A DNA stretch of 64,000 bases from Bacillus sp. CGMCC 1.16541. Its GTDB lineage: Bacteria; Bacillota; Bacilli; Bacillales; Bacillaceae_H. The translations under genes were made by a program, and so were the position numbers. Positions 55,098 to 64,000 of the stretch are shown piece after piece; position 1 is the stretch's first letter, and the number at the start of each line of letters is the position of its first letter. A model generated the notes under the pieces. It was not told the DNA's origin, searched no databases, and saw nothing but the letters and a program-made list of their open reading frames with translations. The stretch is from NCBI RefSeq assembly GCF_003184905.1, contig NZ_QFRU01000019.1, positions 1-64,000 of the forward strand. The letters run 5' to 3'.

Positions 55098-55898
55098 ATG
55101 TCTAACCGTCGTAATGTTTACCTATTTTATCGTAAAAGCAAAGAAATGATAGAGCGTATTCAACTATTAAAGACGTTAGCAAGTGATCACGACTTTCACA
55201 TTGTTGACGATATGAAAGAAGCTAATATCATCATTGGAATCGGTGGAGATGGGGCCTTTTTACAAGCTGTACGCAAAACCGGATTCCGTGACGATTGTTT
55301 ATATGCAGGTATCGCAACTTCTGATCAACTTAGCTTTTACTGTGACTTCCATATTGATAATACTGAAAAGATAATCGAAGCAATGAAAACAGCGAATCTT
55401 GAAGTAAGACGATTCCCTGTTATCGAAGTCCAATTCGATAATGATCCTTCTTTTTATTGCTTAAATGAATGTTCAATTCGATCTTCTGTTATAAAAGCAT
55501 TCTCAATGGACGTCTTTATCAATGAAAATTACTTTGAAACATTCCGCGGGGATGGAATGGTCATTTCAACACCTACCGGTAGTACTGCTTATAATAAATC
55601 GTTAAATGGTGCTGTAGTTGATCCATTGTTACCTTGTATGCAAGTAAGTGAAATCGCTTCACTCAACAATAACAACTACCGTACACTTGGTTCTTCTTTT
55701 ATTTTAAGTAGTGAAAACACATTAACATTAAAACTACAACCTGATAATAGTCATTGGCCAACAATTGGTATTGACAACGAAGCCCTTAGCGCGAAGCAAA
55801 TCGAACAAATTAGGATTAACTTAAGCAACCGCCAAGTGAAAACATTAAAACTAAAAGATAACTCGTTCTGGCAACGTGTTCAACGTACATTTTTATAA
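55098..55898 (+). CDS. nadK2: NAD kinase
   Basis: Phosphorylates NAD to NADP. The 266-residue protein contains NIIIGIGGDGAFLQAV, the GGDG motif of NAD kinases near residue 51, ECSIRSSVIKAFSMDVFIN, and GDGMVISTPTGSTAYNKSLNGAVVDP. Length and place next to sppA and ytcJ match the second B. subtilis NAD kinase (YtdI/PpnKB). ATG follows AAGGGGG. The gene is alone on the plus strand, with a bidirectional terminator after it. Confidence 0.93.
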   Translation: MSNRRNVYLFYRKSKEMIERIQLLKTLASDHDFHIVDDMKEANIIIGIGGDGAFLQAVRKTGFRDDCLYAGIATSDQLSFYCDFHIDNTEKIIEAMKTANLEVRRFPVIEVQFDNDPSFYCLNECSIRSSVIKAFSMDVFINENYFETFRGDGMVISTPTGSTAYNKSLNGAVVDPLLPCMQVSEIASLNNNNYRTLGSSFILSSENTLTLKLQPDNSHWPTIGIDNEALSAKQIEQIRINLSNRQVKTLKLKDNSFWQRVQRTFL

Positions 55899-55903
55899 GT
55901 AGT

Positions 55904-55948
55904 AAAAGTGACTTGATTGGTAGAAATTTCCTTTCTAGTCACTTTTTT
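55904..55948. terminator. bidirectional terminator after NAD kinase gene
   Basis: AAAAGTGACT (55904-55913) pairs with AGTCACTTTT (55937-55946), with an inner GTAGAAA/TTTCTA tendency and T runs on both strands. Confidence 0.85.
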
Positions 55949-55956
55949 GTTGCCTT

Positions 55957-57552
55957 TCAATTTTCTTTTCGATACATCACCGTTCCATCAACAACCGTTA
56001 AAGCGACGGCTACTTTAGAAATCTCCTTTTCATTGATTTCAAATAAATCTTCTTCAAGAACAGTGAAGTCTGCAACATACCCTTCTCGAATGTACCCTTT
56101 TTTATCTTCTTGATAAATGGCTTGAGCACTTCCTAGTGTAAACAATTGAACAGCTTCAAACACACTTAATGTCTCCTGTGGGCTATACATGTTTCCATCC
56201 GAGAGCGCGCGACGTGTGACGGCTGCCTCAATACCAAGCAGTGGATTAACAGGTTCAATCGGTGCGTCAGAGCCTCCTGCACACAAAATCCCCTCTTCAA
56301 TTAATGTTTTCCACGCATAACAGTACGGCAAGTTCTCTTCTCCAATTCGTTCCACTACCCATGGGAAATCACTAACAACAAAACGTGGTTGAATGTCTAA
56401 TACAACCGGCAGTGCTTTTGTTCTCTCAATTAACTCTTTACGTAAAATTTGCGCATGAATAATTCGGTCTCTCTGACCATCCTTTGGCGGATGTTCTTCA
56501 ATGCTATCTACTACATATTCGTACGCTAAATCTCCAATAGCGTGAACCGCAACAGTTTGTCCATATTCCCTTGCTTTTTTAACAATTCCTTTTAAATCAT
56601 CTAAAGAGTGAATCGCCACACCATTCGTTGATGGGTCATTGTGATATGGAAAACTTAATAACGCTGATTGACTCCCTAATGATCCATCCGAAAAGATTTT
56701 CACAGCCCCTAATTCAATAAAAGGACTTTCATTCTTCGTTTTCTCATCAAGCTTCATCATGTCATCTACTACTTCATGATGAACAAGGAGGTGAGCTCTA
56801 AACTTCTTTTGTGTCCCATCAATCACACGTTTGAACGTCTCATAAGTACGTAAAAATCCTCCGTAATAATTTAAATCTTCACTATGACCACCTGTTAGTC
56901 CATATTGTAAACAGTCATCTATCGCAACAGTTAATGCCTTTTGTAAATAGGCTTCTGTTGCTAAGGGAATATACGCTGTGACAAGTTCTTGTGCTTGATC
57001 AAGCAAAAAGCCATTAGGTGTCCCATCTTCATCTCGGTGAATCACTCCACCAATCGGATCTTTGATTTCTTTTGAAAGGCCACTGATTTCCAATGCTTTG
57101 CTATTAGCAATTAGCGCATGACGACAAACCCGTTTAATAATTAAGGGATGATTAGGTGCAACTTCATCTAGCTGCTGTCTATGTAAAATATAAGGGTGAT
57201 CCCACTGATTTTCATCCCACCCTTCACCAATGATCCATTCACCTTTCTCTACTTCGCTTGCTTTTTGCTTTAATAAAGCTAACACTTCTTCACCTGATTT
57301 AGCATTTGTTAAATCCAGGCGCAGTAATTTTTCTCCATGTCCAATTAAATGCAAATGACTATCAACAAATCCTGGATACATCACTTGATTATGTAATTGA
57401 ATTTCTTCTGTTATTTTATGCTTCCACTCGTCCCTCAGAACTTCTTCTTTCCCAGCGGCTTGAATAACACCGTCTTCCACTAAGACCGCTTCCACTTTTT
57501 CCCCTTCTTCTACCATTGTATAGATTGTTCCACCATACCAAAGTGTTCCCAC
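55957..57552 (-). CDS. ytcJ: amidohydrolase family protein YtcJ
   Basis: A 531-residue metal-dependent amidohydrolase of the YtcJ/NfdA type. Metal ligands include the first motif VMYPGFVDSHLHLIGHG near residue 62, plus VAVHAIGDLAYEYVVDS and GGSDAPIEPVNPLLGIEAAV. Related enzymes hydrolyse N-substituted formamides or similar amides; the substrate of YtcJ is unknown. The start is GTG 57552, with GAGGGAG upstream. It lies downstream of the SASP gene and is convergent with the NAD kinase gene, as in B. subtilis. Confidence 0.92.
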   Translation of the reverse strand: MGTLWYGGTIYTMVEEGEKVEAVLVEDGVIQAAGKEEVLRDEWKHKITEEIQLHNQVMYPGFVDSHLHLIGHGEKLLRLDLTNAKSGEEVLALLKQKASEVEKGEWIIGEGWDENQWDHPYILHRQQLDEVAPNHPLIIKRVCRHALIANSKALEISGLSKEIKDPIGGVIHRDEDGTPNGFLLDQAQELVTAYIPLATEAYLQKALTVAIDDCLQYGLTGGHSEDLNYYGGFLRTYETFKRVIDGTQKKFRAHLLVHHEVVDDMMKLDEKTKNESPFIELGAVKIFSDGSLGSQSALLSFPYHNDPSTNGVAIHSLDDLKGIVKKAREYGQTVAVHAIGDLAYEYVVDSIEEHPPKDGQRDRIIHAQILRKELIERTKALPVVLDIQPRFVVSDFPWVVERIGEENLPYCYAWKTLIEEGILCAGGSDAPIEPVNPLLGIEAAVTRRALSDGNMYSPQETLSVFEAVQLFTLGSAQAIYQEDKKGYIREGYVADFTVLEEDLFEINEKEISKVAVALTVVDGTVMYRKEN

Positions 57553-57704
57553 TTCAACCAGCTCCCTCTATTATGTCCACCTCTTAAATAATGTGTGACA
57601 TATCTTTTGTCATTCATCTATTATAATAGAAAATTCGATAAATTCACAAAAGAATGGTCTACACTTGCTCAAATTAATAATCCCAAGAAAAAGCTTCTTT
57701 CAAT

Positions 57705-57736
57705 TCAAAAAGAGTGAGGATTAATCCCCACTCTTT
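57705..57736. terminator. SASP terminator
   Basis: AAAGAGTG-GGAT pairs with ATCC-CACTCTTT around a 2-4 base loop, followed by TTTTTGAATTG on the minus strand. Confidence 0.87.
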
Positions 57737-57765
57737 GTAGCCATGCTTATTTATTTGTGAATTGC

Positions 57766-57960
57766 TTATTTATAGCTACCACCAAGTTGTTGTTCAGCCA
57801 TTTGAACTAAACGTTTAGTGATCTCACCACCAACTGAACCGTTAGCGCGAGCTGTTGCTTCAGGACCTAGGTTTACACCAAATTCAGAAGCGATTTCATA
57901 TTTCATTTGGTCGATAGCAGCTTGAGAACCAGGAGCTACTAATTTGTTTGTGTTTGCCAT
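57766..57960 (-). CDS. sspA: alpha/beta-type small acid-soluble spore protein
   Basis: Coats and protects DNA in the dormant spore and is degraded at germination. The 64-residue protein has both conserved segments: [19 protein letters not shown] with the GPR protease site (EIA/SEF), and [26 protein letters not shown]. Length and sequence fit the SspA/SspB family; the paralogue letter is chosen from position near thiI. ATG follows AAGGAGGTG, a very strong ribosome site as expected. A sigma-G-like promoter lies upstream, so it should be made in the forespore. Confidence 0.96.
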   Translation of the reverse strand: MANTNKLVAPGSQAAIDQMKYEIASEFGVNLGPEATARANGSVGGEITKRLVQMAEQQLGGSYK

Positions 57961-57983
57961 GTGTTTTCACCTCCTTGTGAGTA

Positions 57984-58013
57984 TAGATTGTGTAAAAACA
58001 CATGGCTTCATAC
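57984..58013 (-). promoter_or_regulatory. candidate sigma-G promoter of the SASP gene
   Basis: The minus strand reads GTATGA (58008-58013), 17 bases, CAATCTA (57984-57990), similar to the forespore sigma-G pattern (GNATA-like -35, CATNNTA -10). About 20-25 bases separate it from the start codon. Confidence 0.5.
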
Positions 58014-58048
58014 AAAATTTATTTGGTAATTTTTTGAATATAGTTATT

Positions 58049-59260
58049 TTAGAATAGATCTTCCTCTACCATTTGTTGAATAGGCATTGATTGAGGGGTT
58101 AATTCAATGATTTCTGTGTTTTCAACAGCCTCTTCAATTAAAGGTTCAAAATCAAAAAATTGCTCGTAACGATTTACTTTTTCACGCTTTGGTTTTGTTT
58201 TAGGCGAGCTTGGCGTAAAAATAGTACAGCAATCTTCATAAGGACGATTCGAAATTTCATGCGTATCGATTTCACGAGCAATTTTAATAATATCTGTCTT
58301 GTCCATTGTAATAAGCGGACGAAGAATAGGTGTGTTTGTTACTTCATTGATGGCAAACATACTCTCGATAGTTTGACTCGCTACTTGACCTAAACTCTCT
58401 CCTGTAACAATAGCTAAAGACTCCTGCTTTTCACGAATTCGATCCGTAATCTTTAACATCATTCTTCTTGTTGATGTCATTGTATAATTTTCAGGTATTT
58501 GCTTTTGAATTGCTTGTTGAACAGCTGTAAACGGAACGACATGTAGTTTTACTTTTGAACCATATGCTGTTAATTTTTGTGCTAAATCAATTACCTTTTG
58601 CTTAGATCGTTCGCTTGTAAAAGGCGGACTATAAAAATGAACTGCTTCAATTTCTAAGCCTCGTTTCATCGCTAAAAAGCCGGCTACAGGACTGTCGATT
58701 CCACCTGAAAGCATAAGCATTGCTTTACCACTGGCACCAACTGGTAGACCTCCTGCTCCAGGGTAATCGTAACAAGTGATGTACGTTGCTTCTTTTCGAA
58801 CTTCTACACGTACGTTTACGTCTGGGTTACGCACATCTACTGTTAGATTTTCTGTATTACGTAATATGTGGCTACCAATTTCATAATTCAGTTCGTGTGT
58901 ATCAAGATGAAATTGTTTATCTGCTCGTCTAGCTGTTACTTTAAATGTTGTATTTGGTTGATCAAACTCTTGTGCTGCTTGTAATGCAAGTTGTTTAATT
59001 TGTTCAATATCATTGTCGGCTTTTAATGCCAAGCTGAAACTCTGAATACCGAATACTTTTTTTAATTCTTCTATAATTGGCTCATGATTTTCACCATTTA
59101 AGTGAACATACATACGATCTCTTGTAAATTTAATTTTTGCTTCAGAAAAAGAATGCAAAGCATGAGCAATGTTTCTTTTTAACTGTTCAACAAACTTTTT
59201 ACGGTTTTGTCCTTTAGTTGAAATTTCACCGTAGCGAATTAAGATGTGATTATAAATCAT
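58049..59260 (-). CDS. thiI: tRNA 4-thiouridine synthase ThiI
   Basis: Transfers sulfur to tRNA uridine 8 (and, in some bacteria, to the thiamine thiazole path). The 403-residue protein has an N-terminal ferredoxin-like domain, a THUMP domain (to about 170), and a PP-loop ATPase with MLMLSGGIDSPVAGFLAMKRG near residue 183. It lacks the C-terminal rhodanese domain of the E. coli enzyme, as in B. subtilis. It is immediately downstream (5 bases) of the cysteine desulfurase gene, which supplies the sulfur. Very sure. Confidence 0.97.
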   Translation of the reverse strand: MIYNHILIRYGEISTKGQNRKKFVEQLKRNIAHALHSFSEAKIKFTRDRMYVHLNGENHEPIIEELKKVFGIQSFSLALKADNDIEQIKQLALQAAQEFDQPNTTFKVTARRADKQFHLDTHELNYEIGSHILRNTENLTVDVRNPDVNVRVEVRKEATYITCYDYPGAGGLPVGASGKAMLMLSGGIDSPVAGFLAMKRGLEIEAVHFYSPPFTSERSKQKVIDLAQKLTAYGSKVKLHVVPFTAVQQAIQKQIPENYTMTSTRRMMLKITDRIREKQESLAIVTGESLGQVASQTIESMFAINEVTNTPILRPLITMDKTDIIKIAREIDTHEISNRPYEDCCTIFTPSSPKTKPKREKVNRYEQFFDFEPLIEEAVENTEIIELTPQSMPIQQMVEEDLF

Positions 59261-59265
59261 AACAT

Positions 59266-60408
59266 TTACCTCATTACTTTTTTTAGTTCATCTATTGTTG
59301 TTATAAGCGCTTCTACGATTGCTTTTACATCGTTCTCATTATTTAAATGGGACAAGCTAATTCGAATTGCTTGATCAGCATCACTCATGCTTCTTCCCAT
59401 TGCTACTAATGTCTTACTTGGTTTTTTTGTTTTCGATGAGCAAGCAGACGTTGTAGAAACGAATATACCTTTTTCCTCTAAGCTGTGTACAAGCACTTCT
59501 GCTTTTATTCCGCGAATCGTCATATTAATAATATGTGGTGCTGAGTGAGTCAGTTGAGTGTTGATGATAATGTGTTCATGATGACTGACACTCTTTATTA
59601 ATTTTTCTTTGATACCATTCATTTTATCAATATGTTCTGCTTGGTGTTGAGTAGTCAAACGTAATGCCTTAGCAAACGCAACAATGCCTGCTACATTTTC
59701 TGTACCAGAACGCTTTTGTAACTCTTGTGAACCTCCACTTAGTAAAGGAAACAATGTGATACCATCTCGCACATATAATACGCCTGTCCCTTTTAGACCA
59801 TGAATCTTATGTCCTGAAATGGTGCAAAGGTCAATATGCGCTTGCTTTATATTTAAAGGAACTTTTCCAAACCCTTGAACGTGATCTACATGATAAATGA
59901 CTTTCGGATAAGCTTTTAACAATTGACCAATTTCTTTCACAGGTTGGATCATTCCAACCTCGTTATTTACATGGATGACCGACACTAAAATCGTCTCGTC
60001 GGTCAACGCCTTTTCCACATCAGAAGGTTTAACCATCCCATCCTCATTTACAGGAATATATGTGACGGAAAAGCCAAGTTGTTCTAATTGCTTAAATGGC
60101 TCATGAACAGAGTCATGTTCAATCGTGGTTGTGATAATATGTTTTCCTCGCCCTTGATGTTGCAAAGCCACCCCTTTAATGGCTAAGTTATTCCCTTCTG
60201 TTCCTCCAGAAGTAAAAATAATTTCATTAAATTTAGCATCCAATATGCTTGCCACTTGCTCTCTTGCATGTGTTAATAAATTTTCTGCTTGAACGCCAAA
60301 TTTATGAAGCGAAGATGGGTTACCATAATAAGTAGATGAAACTTTTACAAATGAATCAACTACTTCTTTATAGGGCTTAGTTGTAGCGCTATTATCTAAA
60401 TATATCAA
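59266..60408 (-). CDS. nifZ: cysteine desulfurase (NifZ type), sulfur donor to ThiI
   Basis: PLP-dependent enzyme that mobilises sulfur from cysteine. The product has IYLDNSATTKPYKEV at the start, EHDSVHEPFK, the DHVQGFGK segment, the PLP lysine in CTISGHKIHGLKG, the RSGTENVAGIVAFAKAL motif and the active Cys in STTSACSSKTKKPSKTL. I choose TTG 60408 (IYLDNSATT, 380 residues), 8 bases after GGGGG; the upstream ATG at 60441 has no ribosome site. It is paired with thiI (5 bases apart), as B. subtilis NifZ-ThiI. Confidence 0.94.
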   Translation of the reverse strand: MIYLDNSATTKPYKEVVDSFVKVSSTYYGNPSSLHKFGVQAENLLTHAREQVASILDAKFNEIIFTSGGTEGNNLAIKGVALQHQGRGKHIITTTIEHDSVHEPFKQLEQLGFSVTYIPVNEDGMVKPSDVEKALTDETILVSVIHVNNEVGMIQPVKEIGQLLKAYPKVIYHVDHVQGFGKVPLNIKQAHIDLCTISGHKIHGLKGTGVLYVRDGITLFPLLSGGSQELQKRSGTENVAGIVAFAKALRLTTQHQAEHIDKMNGIKEKLIKSVSHHEHIIINTQLTHSAPHIINMTIRGIKAEVLVHSLEEKGIFVSTTSACSSKTKKPSKTLVAMGRSMSDADQAIRISLSHLNNENDVKAIVEALITTIDELKKVMR

Positions 60409-60599
60409 AGTATGCGCCCCCTGTTGATTAATTGTAAGCATCGTATTATCATACCATATTCAATATACTTTTTGAATGAATTGTTAGCTTCCCCCATAAC
60501 TAGACAGAATATTGGGATTTTTTAAAATATCGACAAATTTTTTAGAAAGTATGTTACTATGTATCAGAAACTAAATTTGATTCGTTTTTAGGAGGAAAT

Positions 60600-61955
60600 A
60601 TGAATAAGAAAACGCTTACAAAGAGAGAGGTATTTGCCATTGGGTTAATGCTTTTCGCCCTCTTTTTTGGAGCAGGCAATATGATTTTCCCACCAGCATT
60701 AGGTCAAGAAGCTGGTACAAACATGTGGAGTGCAACAGTTGGCTTTTTAATTACAGGTGTGGGTTTACCACTAATGGGTGTCATTGCAATTTCAAAAACA
60801 AACGGAGACTTCACGGGAATTGCTAAACGTGTACATCCTTTTTTCGGAATATTGTTTACAATTATTCTTTATCTAGCAATTGGACCATTTTTCGGGATTC
60901 CACGTACGGGTACAGTCGCTTTTGAAATTGGATTAACGCCCTTTTTATCAAGTGACATCAACCCAACCGGCATTCCGTTACTGTTATATACAATTGTATT
61001 TTTTGGAGTAACTCTTTGGTTAGCACTAAATCCGACTAAGATTGTTGACCGTATTGGAAAAATTTTGACTCCATTGCTTTTAGCTGTCTTATCTCTTCTA
61101 GTTATTAAAAGCCTACTTACACCAATGGGTGACTTTCAATCACCCGAGCAAAAATATCTGGATTCTCCGTTTACAAAAGGATTTATTGATGGATATTTAA
61201 CGATGGATACAATTGCAGCATTGGTGTTTGGTATTGTCATTATTACAGCTATTAGAGAAAAAGGGATAGAAAGCGAGAAAGTAATTGCCTCTATTTGTAT
61301 AAAAGCTGGAATTATTGCAGCTATCGGCTTAGTTCTTGTCTACGTTGCACTCGCATATATTGGTGCTTCTAGTATCGAGGCAATTGGATTGAAAGATAAC
61401 GGAGGGGCTGTCTTAACATCCGTGGCTACTTACCTATTTGGCCCTTTAGGCACTGTCATTCTAGGATTAGCCATTACATTTGCTTGTCTCACTACTTCTA
61501 TCGGGTTAACAACAGCATGTGGGAAGTTTTTCGCCAAGATTTTTCCATCCGTTTCTTATAAAACATTTGTCGTTGTTTTAACGTTATTTAGTACTGTGAT
61601 TGCCAATGTAGGATTAACTCAACTCATTCAAATTTCAGTTCCAATTTTAGTGTTTATTTATCCAATTGCAATCATTCTCATTGTTCTATCGTTTATGGAT
61701 CGAGGTGCTACTCTTTATCAAGAAGTGTATGTAGGTGCTGTCATTGCAGGAGGTGTTGTCAGCTTAATGGATGCATTAAAAGAAGCCGCAATCCCTATCG
61801 GTACCATTGATACACTATTTAAAGCGTATTTACCATTATATAGTCAAGGGATTGGATGGGTAATCCCTACGGTCGTTGCTGCAATTATTGGATATATAAT
61901 TGGAACAATCCGTCACTCTAATCATCCGAACAATCAATCAAAAAAAGTGTCTTAA
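60600..61955 (+). CDS. braB: branched-chain amino acid transporter, LIVCS family
   Basis: A 451-residue membrane carrier for leucine, isoleucine and valine (sodium- or proton-coupled), with 12 predicted spans. Family motifs are REVFAIGLMLFALFFGAGNMIFPPALGQEAG at the start and FACLTTSIGLTTACGKFF near residue 295. ATG 60600 follows AGGAGG. It is alone on the plus strand between nifZ and ezrA, the position of B. subtilis braB; sequence alone cannot separate braB from brnQ names. Confidence 0.94.
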   Translation: MNKKTLTKREVFAIGLMLFALFFGAGNMIFPPALGQEAGTNMWSATVGFLITGVGLPLMGVIAISKTNGDFTGIAKRVHPFFGILFTIILYLAIGPFFGIPRTGTVAFEIGLTPFLSSDINPTGIPLLLYTIVFFGVTLWLALNPTKIVDRIGKILTPLLLAVLSLLVIKSLLTPMGDFQSPEQKYLDSPFTKGFIDGYLTMDTIAALVFGIVIITAIREKGIESEKVIASICIKAGIIAAIGLVLVYVALAYIGASSIEAIGLKDNGGAVLTSVATYLFGPLGTVILGLAITFACLTTSIGLTTACGKFFAKIFPSVSYKTFVVVLTLFSTVIANVGLTQLIQISVPILVFIYPIAIILIVLSFMDRGATLYQEVYVGAVIAGGVVSLMDALKEAAIPIGTIDTLFKAYLPLYSQGIGWVIPTVVAAIIGYIIGTIRHSNHPNNQSKKVS

Positions 61956-62020
61956 TCCATGACTTTTAAATGTGTAAAAAGAAAAAAGCTAACGAATTCA
62001 CACTTCTTTTTATCACATAC

Positions 62021-62095
62021 AAAAAAGATGACTCTGTTAAAAGTGTAAGTAACCTTTATTGAAAGGATGCTAAACTTTTATGAGTCATCTTTTTT
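62021..62095. terminator. bidirectional terminator between braB and ezrA
   Basis: AAAAAAGATGACTC (62021-62034) pairs with GAGTCATCTTTTTT (62082-62095), with an inner CCTTT/AAAGG hairpin. Another hairpin-like sequence (61970-62018) follows the braB stop. Confidence 0.85.
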
Positions 62096-63785
62096 ATTTT
62101 TGATTGATAACCAAATGTTGAATACGATCCATGGCGCCTGGTTCTACTTGCTCAATAGCAGAAGCTGCTTCATGTAGAGCTTGATTATATTCATATTTAC
62201 GAAATGCCTCTTCTGCTTGTTGTAATGACTGTTCTACAGATCCGTAACTACTACGATAACGATTTCCATATTGAATCACTTTTTCAACTAGAAGAGCCTT
62301 TTCAACCATTTCTTCTGTCGCTTCAAATGTTGTTTGTACGTCTTCAATCGCTGCTTCTAGTAATTCATTCACACTTCGTATACTTAATGGTTTTTCTTGC
62401 AGCTTAATCGCTACCTCTTCTAAACGCTTTTTAGCTTTTTCAACTTGAGCCTTATACTCTTGTGGTAGACCTGGTAAGTTACCTTTTTGAATAATTTTCT
62501 TTGCTTCTTGTAATTGAAGCTTGAGTTCGTTGATTTTTTCTTTTGCGACAATTTCATCTTTGCGCAGTGCTTGTAACATTTCCACGTAAGCATGTTGAGT
62601 CTCTTTTAGCTTCTCAAGTTGCTTCGCTACTTCTTCGAGCTCTTCTTGAATTACACTATACGCAATATTATGTTCTGCAATTTTATCTGAGATGTTGTAA
62701 TAAAAGTTCGTTAGACGTTTTAATTCTCGATCCATTTTATAATAAATATCTAAGTCTGCTTCACTCACTTGATAACTTTGTTGAACAAATGTTGTTTCTT
62801 CTCTTAATTGCTTGTTTTTTTCTTGTAACGCTCGCAACGTGTTCATGATAACGTGTGCTTCTCGATTAATGGTATGATAAGCCATTACTTCTTGCTCTAA
62901 TGAATCATACACACTTTCAAGTTTTGCGCTTACCTCATCTAGCTTTAATGTTGCTTCTACGACTTGAAGGTTTTCGATTGCTTCAATGATTTCAGATAGT
63001 GAACTTCTCAGAATTTCTACTGTTTCCTCTACCTGTAAATGATCGAGTACATATCCTTCTCTAACCATCTCATGATACCCTTCAAGTAATTCTGTTAATT
63101 GAATTGGTAAGCTTGTTTGACATTCAATAAACACTTTTGGAATCTCATCTAAGTACGTATCAATTGTATGTAAGTCGCTTCGAATGCTTAATACTACTTC
63201 GCGGGCTTTGAGATAATTACCACTTTCTGTTTCTTCTTCAAATACTTCAAAGCGATCTTTTAATTCTTCAATGGCTTGTTCTAGACTCTTTTCAGCCTTT
63301 CCGTATGAATAACGATGAGATAGCAATTTCTTTTTTACTTGTCGGTAGGACTGTTGTAACTCTTCAATATCATGTCGGTTATCTTGTTCACTACCAATTA
63401 ATCCTTGTAGCTCAGTCAAAATACCTTCAATCTCTTCTTTAATAGCGATTAATGTTGTATCAATTTGTTTGGCAAGTTGCTTTGCTTTCTTAAATCGATA
63501 CTTATCTGTTGCCTCTTCCGTTTCAAACAAATATTCATCAACCTTTGGAAGCTGAACGGCCACAATTTCATCCCATTGTTCACGCCAACGCTCAAACATT
63601 TCTTCTGTTTGCCCTGTCATATTTAACTTTTTTACTTTTGAAATTTCATCAGCTACCGGCCTATTCCCTAATTCCATCCTAAATGCTTCTAGCCGATCTA
63701 CTTCTTTATAGATTTGTTTACGAGAAAACATGCCATACACAATTAACCCAATAATTAGTATGATCAATGCGATAATGAGTTCCAT
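62094..63785 (-). CDS. ezrA: septation ring formation regulator EzrA
   Basis: EzrA prevents extra FtsZ rings and helps septal wall assembly. The 563-residue protein has one N-terminal span (LIIALIILIIGLIVYGMF, residues 3-20), after which the whole cytoplasmic part is helical with spectrin-like coiled coils (for example RVSFEATLKLDEVSA-type heptads) and the C-terminal QNR-patch region (VIQYGNRYRSSYG). Length is typical. ATG 63785 follows AAGGGGG. A 40-bp palindrome and an extended -10 promoter lie upstream. Confidence 0.95.
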   Translation of the reverse strand: MELIIALIILIIGLIVYGMFSRKQIYKEVDRLEAFRMELGNRPVADEISKVKKLNMTGQTEEMFERWREQWDEIVAVQLPKVDEYLFETEEATDKYRFKKAKQLAKQIDTTLIAIKEEIEGILTELQGLIGSEQDNRHDIEELQQSYRQVKKKLLSHRYSYGKAEKSLEQAIEELKDRFEVFEEETESGNYLKAREVVLSIRSDLHTIDTYLDEIPKVFIECQTSLPIQLTELLEGYHEMVREGYVLDHLQVEETVEILRSSLSEIIEAIENLQVVEATLKLDEVSAKLESVYDSLEQEVMAYHTINREAHVIMNTLRALQEKNKQLREETTFVQQSYQVSEADLDIYYKMDRELKRLTNFYYNISDKIAEHNIAYSVIQEELEEVAKQLEKLKETQHAYVEMLQALRKDEIVAKEKINELKLQLQEAKKIIQKGNLPGLPQEYKAQVEKAKKRLEEVAIKLQEKPLSIRSVNELLEAAIEDVQTTFEATEEMVEKALLVEKVIQYGNRYRSSYGSVEQSLQQAEEAFRKYEYNQALHEAASAIEQVEPGAMDRIQHLVINQK

Positions 63786-63878
63786 ATTAAGCCCCCTTAC
63801 ACGACCCTCCGAATGACATCATAAAACATTTATAAAAAAGGATTACACACCCTTTGAAGACTTTGCGTCAATGTTTTA

Positions 63879-63887
63879 ATGATACCA
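63879..63887 (-). promoter_or_regulatory. extended -10 promoter element of ezrA
   Basis: The minus strand reads TGG-TATCAT, an extended -10 (TGN-TATAAT). The -35 region 17 bases further (CTCAAA) lies inside the 40-bp palindrome. The assigned -35 is weak. Confidence 0.45.
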
Positions 63888-63896
63888 TGTTAACGC

Positions 63897-63936
63897 TATT
63901 TTTTGAGCAAAAATTTAAATTTTTGCTCAAAAAATA
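63897..63936. repeat. perfect 40-bp palindrome upstream of ezrA
   Basis: Bases 63897-63916 are the exact reverse complement of 63917-63936 with no spacer; the core is GAGCAAAAATTT and its complement. The order (T run first, A run last) is the opposite of an intrinsic terminator. It covers the -35 region of the predicted ezrA promoter. Confidence 0.9.
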
Positions 63937-64000
63937 TTCACAATCTGTCAAACGATGTCGGTACAATAGACACAACCTACAAATAGTGCACTTTTTCGAC

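Noticed and set aside
60530-60555. CodY box upstream of the branched-chain amino acid carrier
   Set aside because: The best match to AATTTTCWGAAAATT has four mismatches in a very AT-rich stretch, which is not distinguishable from chance, although CodY control of such carriers is common.

Overview
The window is a dense, AT-rich stretch of a Bacillaceae (endospore-forming Firmicutes) chromosome. The gene order from ezrA (right end) to infC-rpmI-rplT (left end) is the conserved one known from Bacillus subtilis. No rRNA, tRNA, prophage, insertion sequence or CRISPR array was seen. Most genes are on the minus strand. A germination/sporulation set (ytxC, ytaF, ytvI, ytrH, ytrI, ytfJ/gerW and an alpha/beta SASP gene) confirms a spore former. 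The hflK-hflC pair beside polA is not part of the B. subtilis locus, so this is a relative of B. subtilis rather than that species; the SASP resembles those I remember from Priestia (Bacillus) megaterium, but I cannot fix the species.

Layout, left to right. 0-4 kb: translation genes rplT, rpmI, infC behind an L20-type leader and a clean sigma-A promoter, then thrS behind a threonine T-box. 4-8.5 kb: ytxC, the helicase loader genes dnaI and dnaB, nrdR and an unrecognised small gene. 8.5-10.5 kb: speD and gapB, separated by a roughly 490-base gene-free stretch that carries a structured speD leader and several DnaA-box-like sequences. 10.5-17.5 kb: coaE, ytaF, mutM, polA, hflC, hflK. 17.8-25 kb: phoR/phoP, a MaoC-like hotdog protein, then the TCA genes mdh, icd, citZ. 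25-30 kb: membrane proteins ytwI, ytvI, fxsA and the glycolytic pair pyk/pfkA. 30-38 kb: accA, accD, a FadR-type GntR regulator, NADP-type malic enzyme and the replicative polymerase dnaE. 38-48 kb: ytrHI, nrnA, ytpI, ytoI, ytkL, ald, a small acidic ORF, argH/argG and an EcsC-family gene. 48-64 kb: ackA, ytxK, tpx, gerW (ytfJ), ytfI, an RDD protein, sppA, an NAD kinase, an amidohydrolase, a SASP, thiI with its cysteine desulfurase, a branched-chain amino acid carrier, and ezrA.

Functional grouping: central carbon metabolism dominates (pfkA, pyk, gapB, citZ, icd, mdh, malic enzyme, ackA, ald), with visible control sites: two CcpN-type sites at gapB, a CcpA cre at ackA placed about 56 bases upstream of the expected start, ARG boxes at argG and a TGGT-N3-ACCA operator in front of the malic enzyme-GntR-accDA group. 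DNA replication is the second theme (dnaE, polA, dnaB, dnaI, possible DnaA cluster).

The observation I consider most likely to be undescribed is the speD (S-adenosylmethionine decarboxylase) leader at about 8873-9022. Its predicted 5' end forms a 7-bp closing stem, it contains internal hairpins, and it carries an 8-base sequence perfectly complementary to the speD ribosome binding site. Other structures worth checking are a perfect 40-bp palindrome upstream of ezrA, a 15-bp inverted repeat upstream of citZ and a 13-bp inverted repeat upstream of ald.
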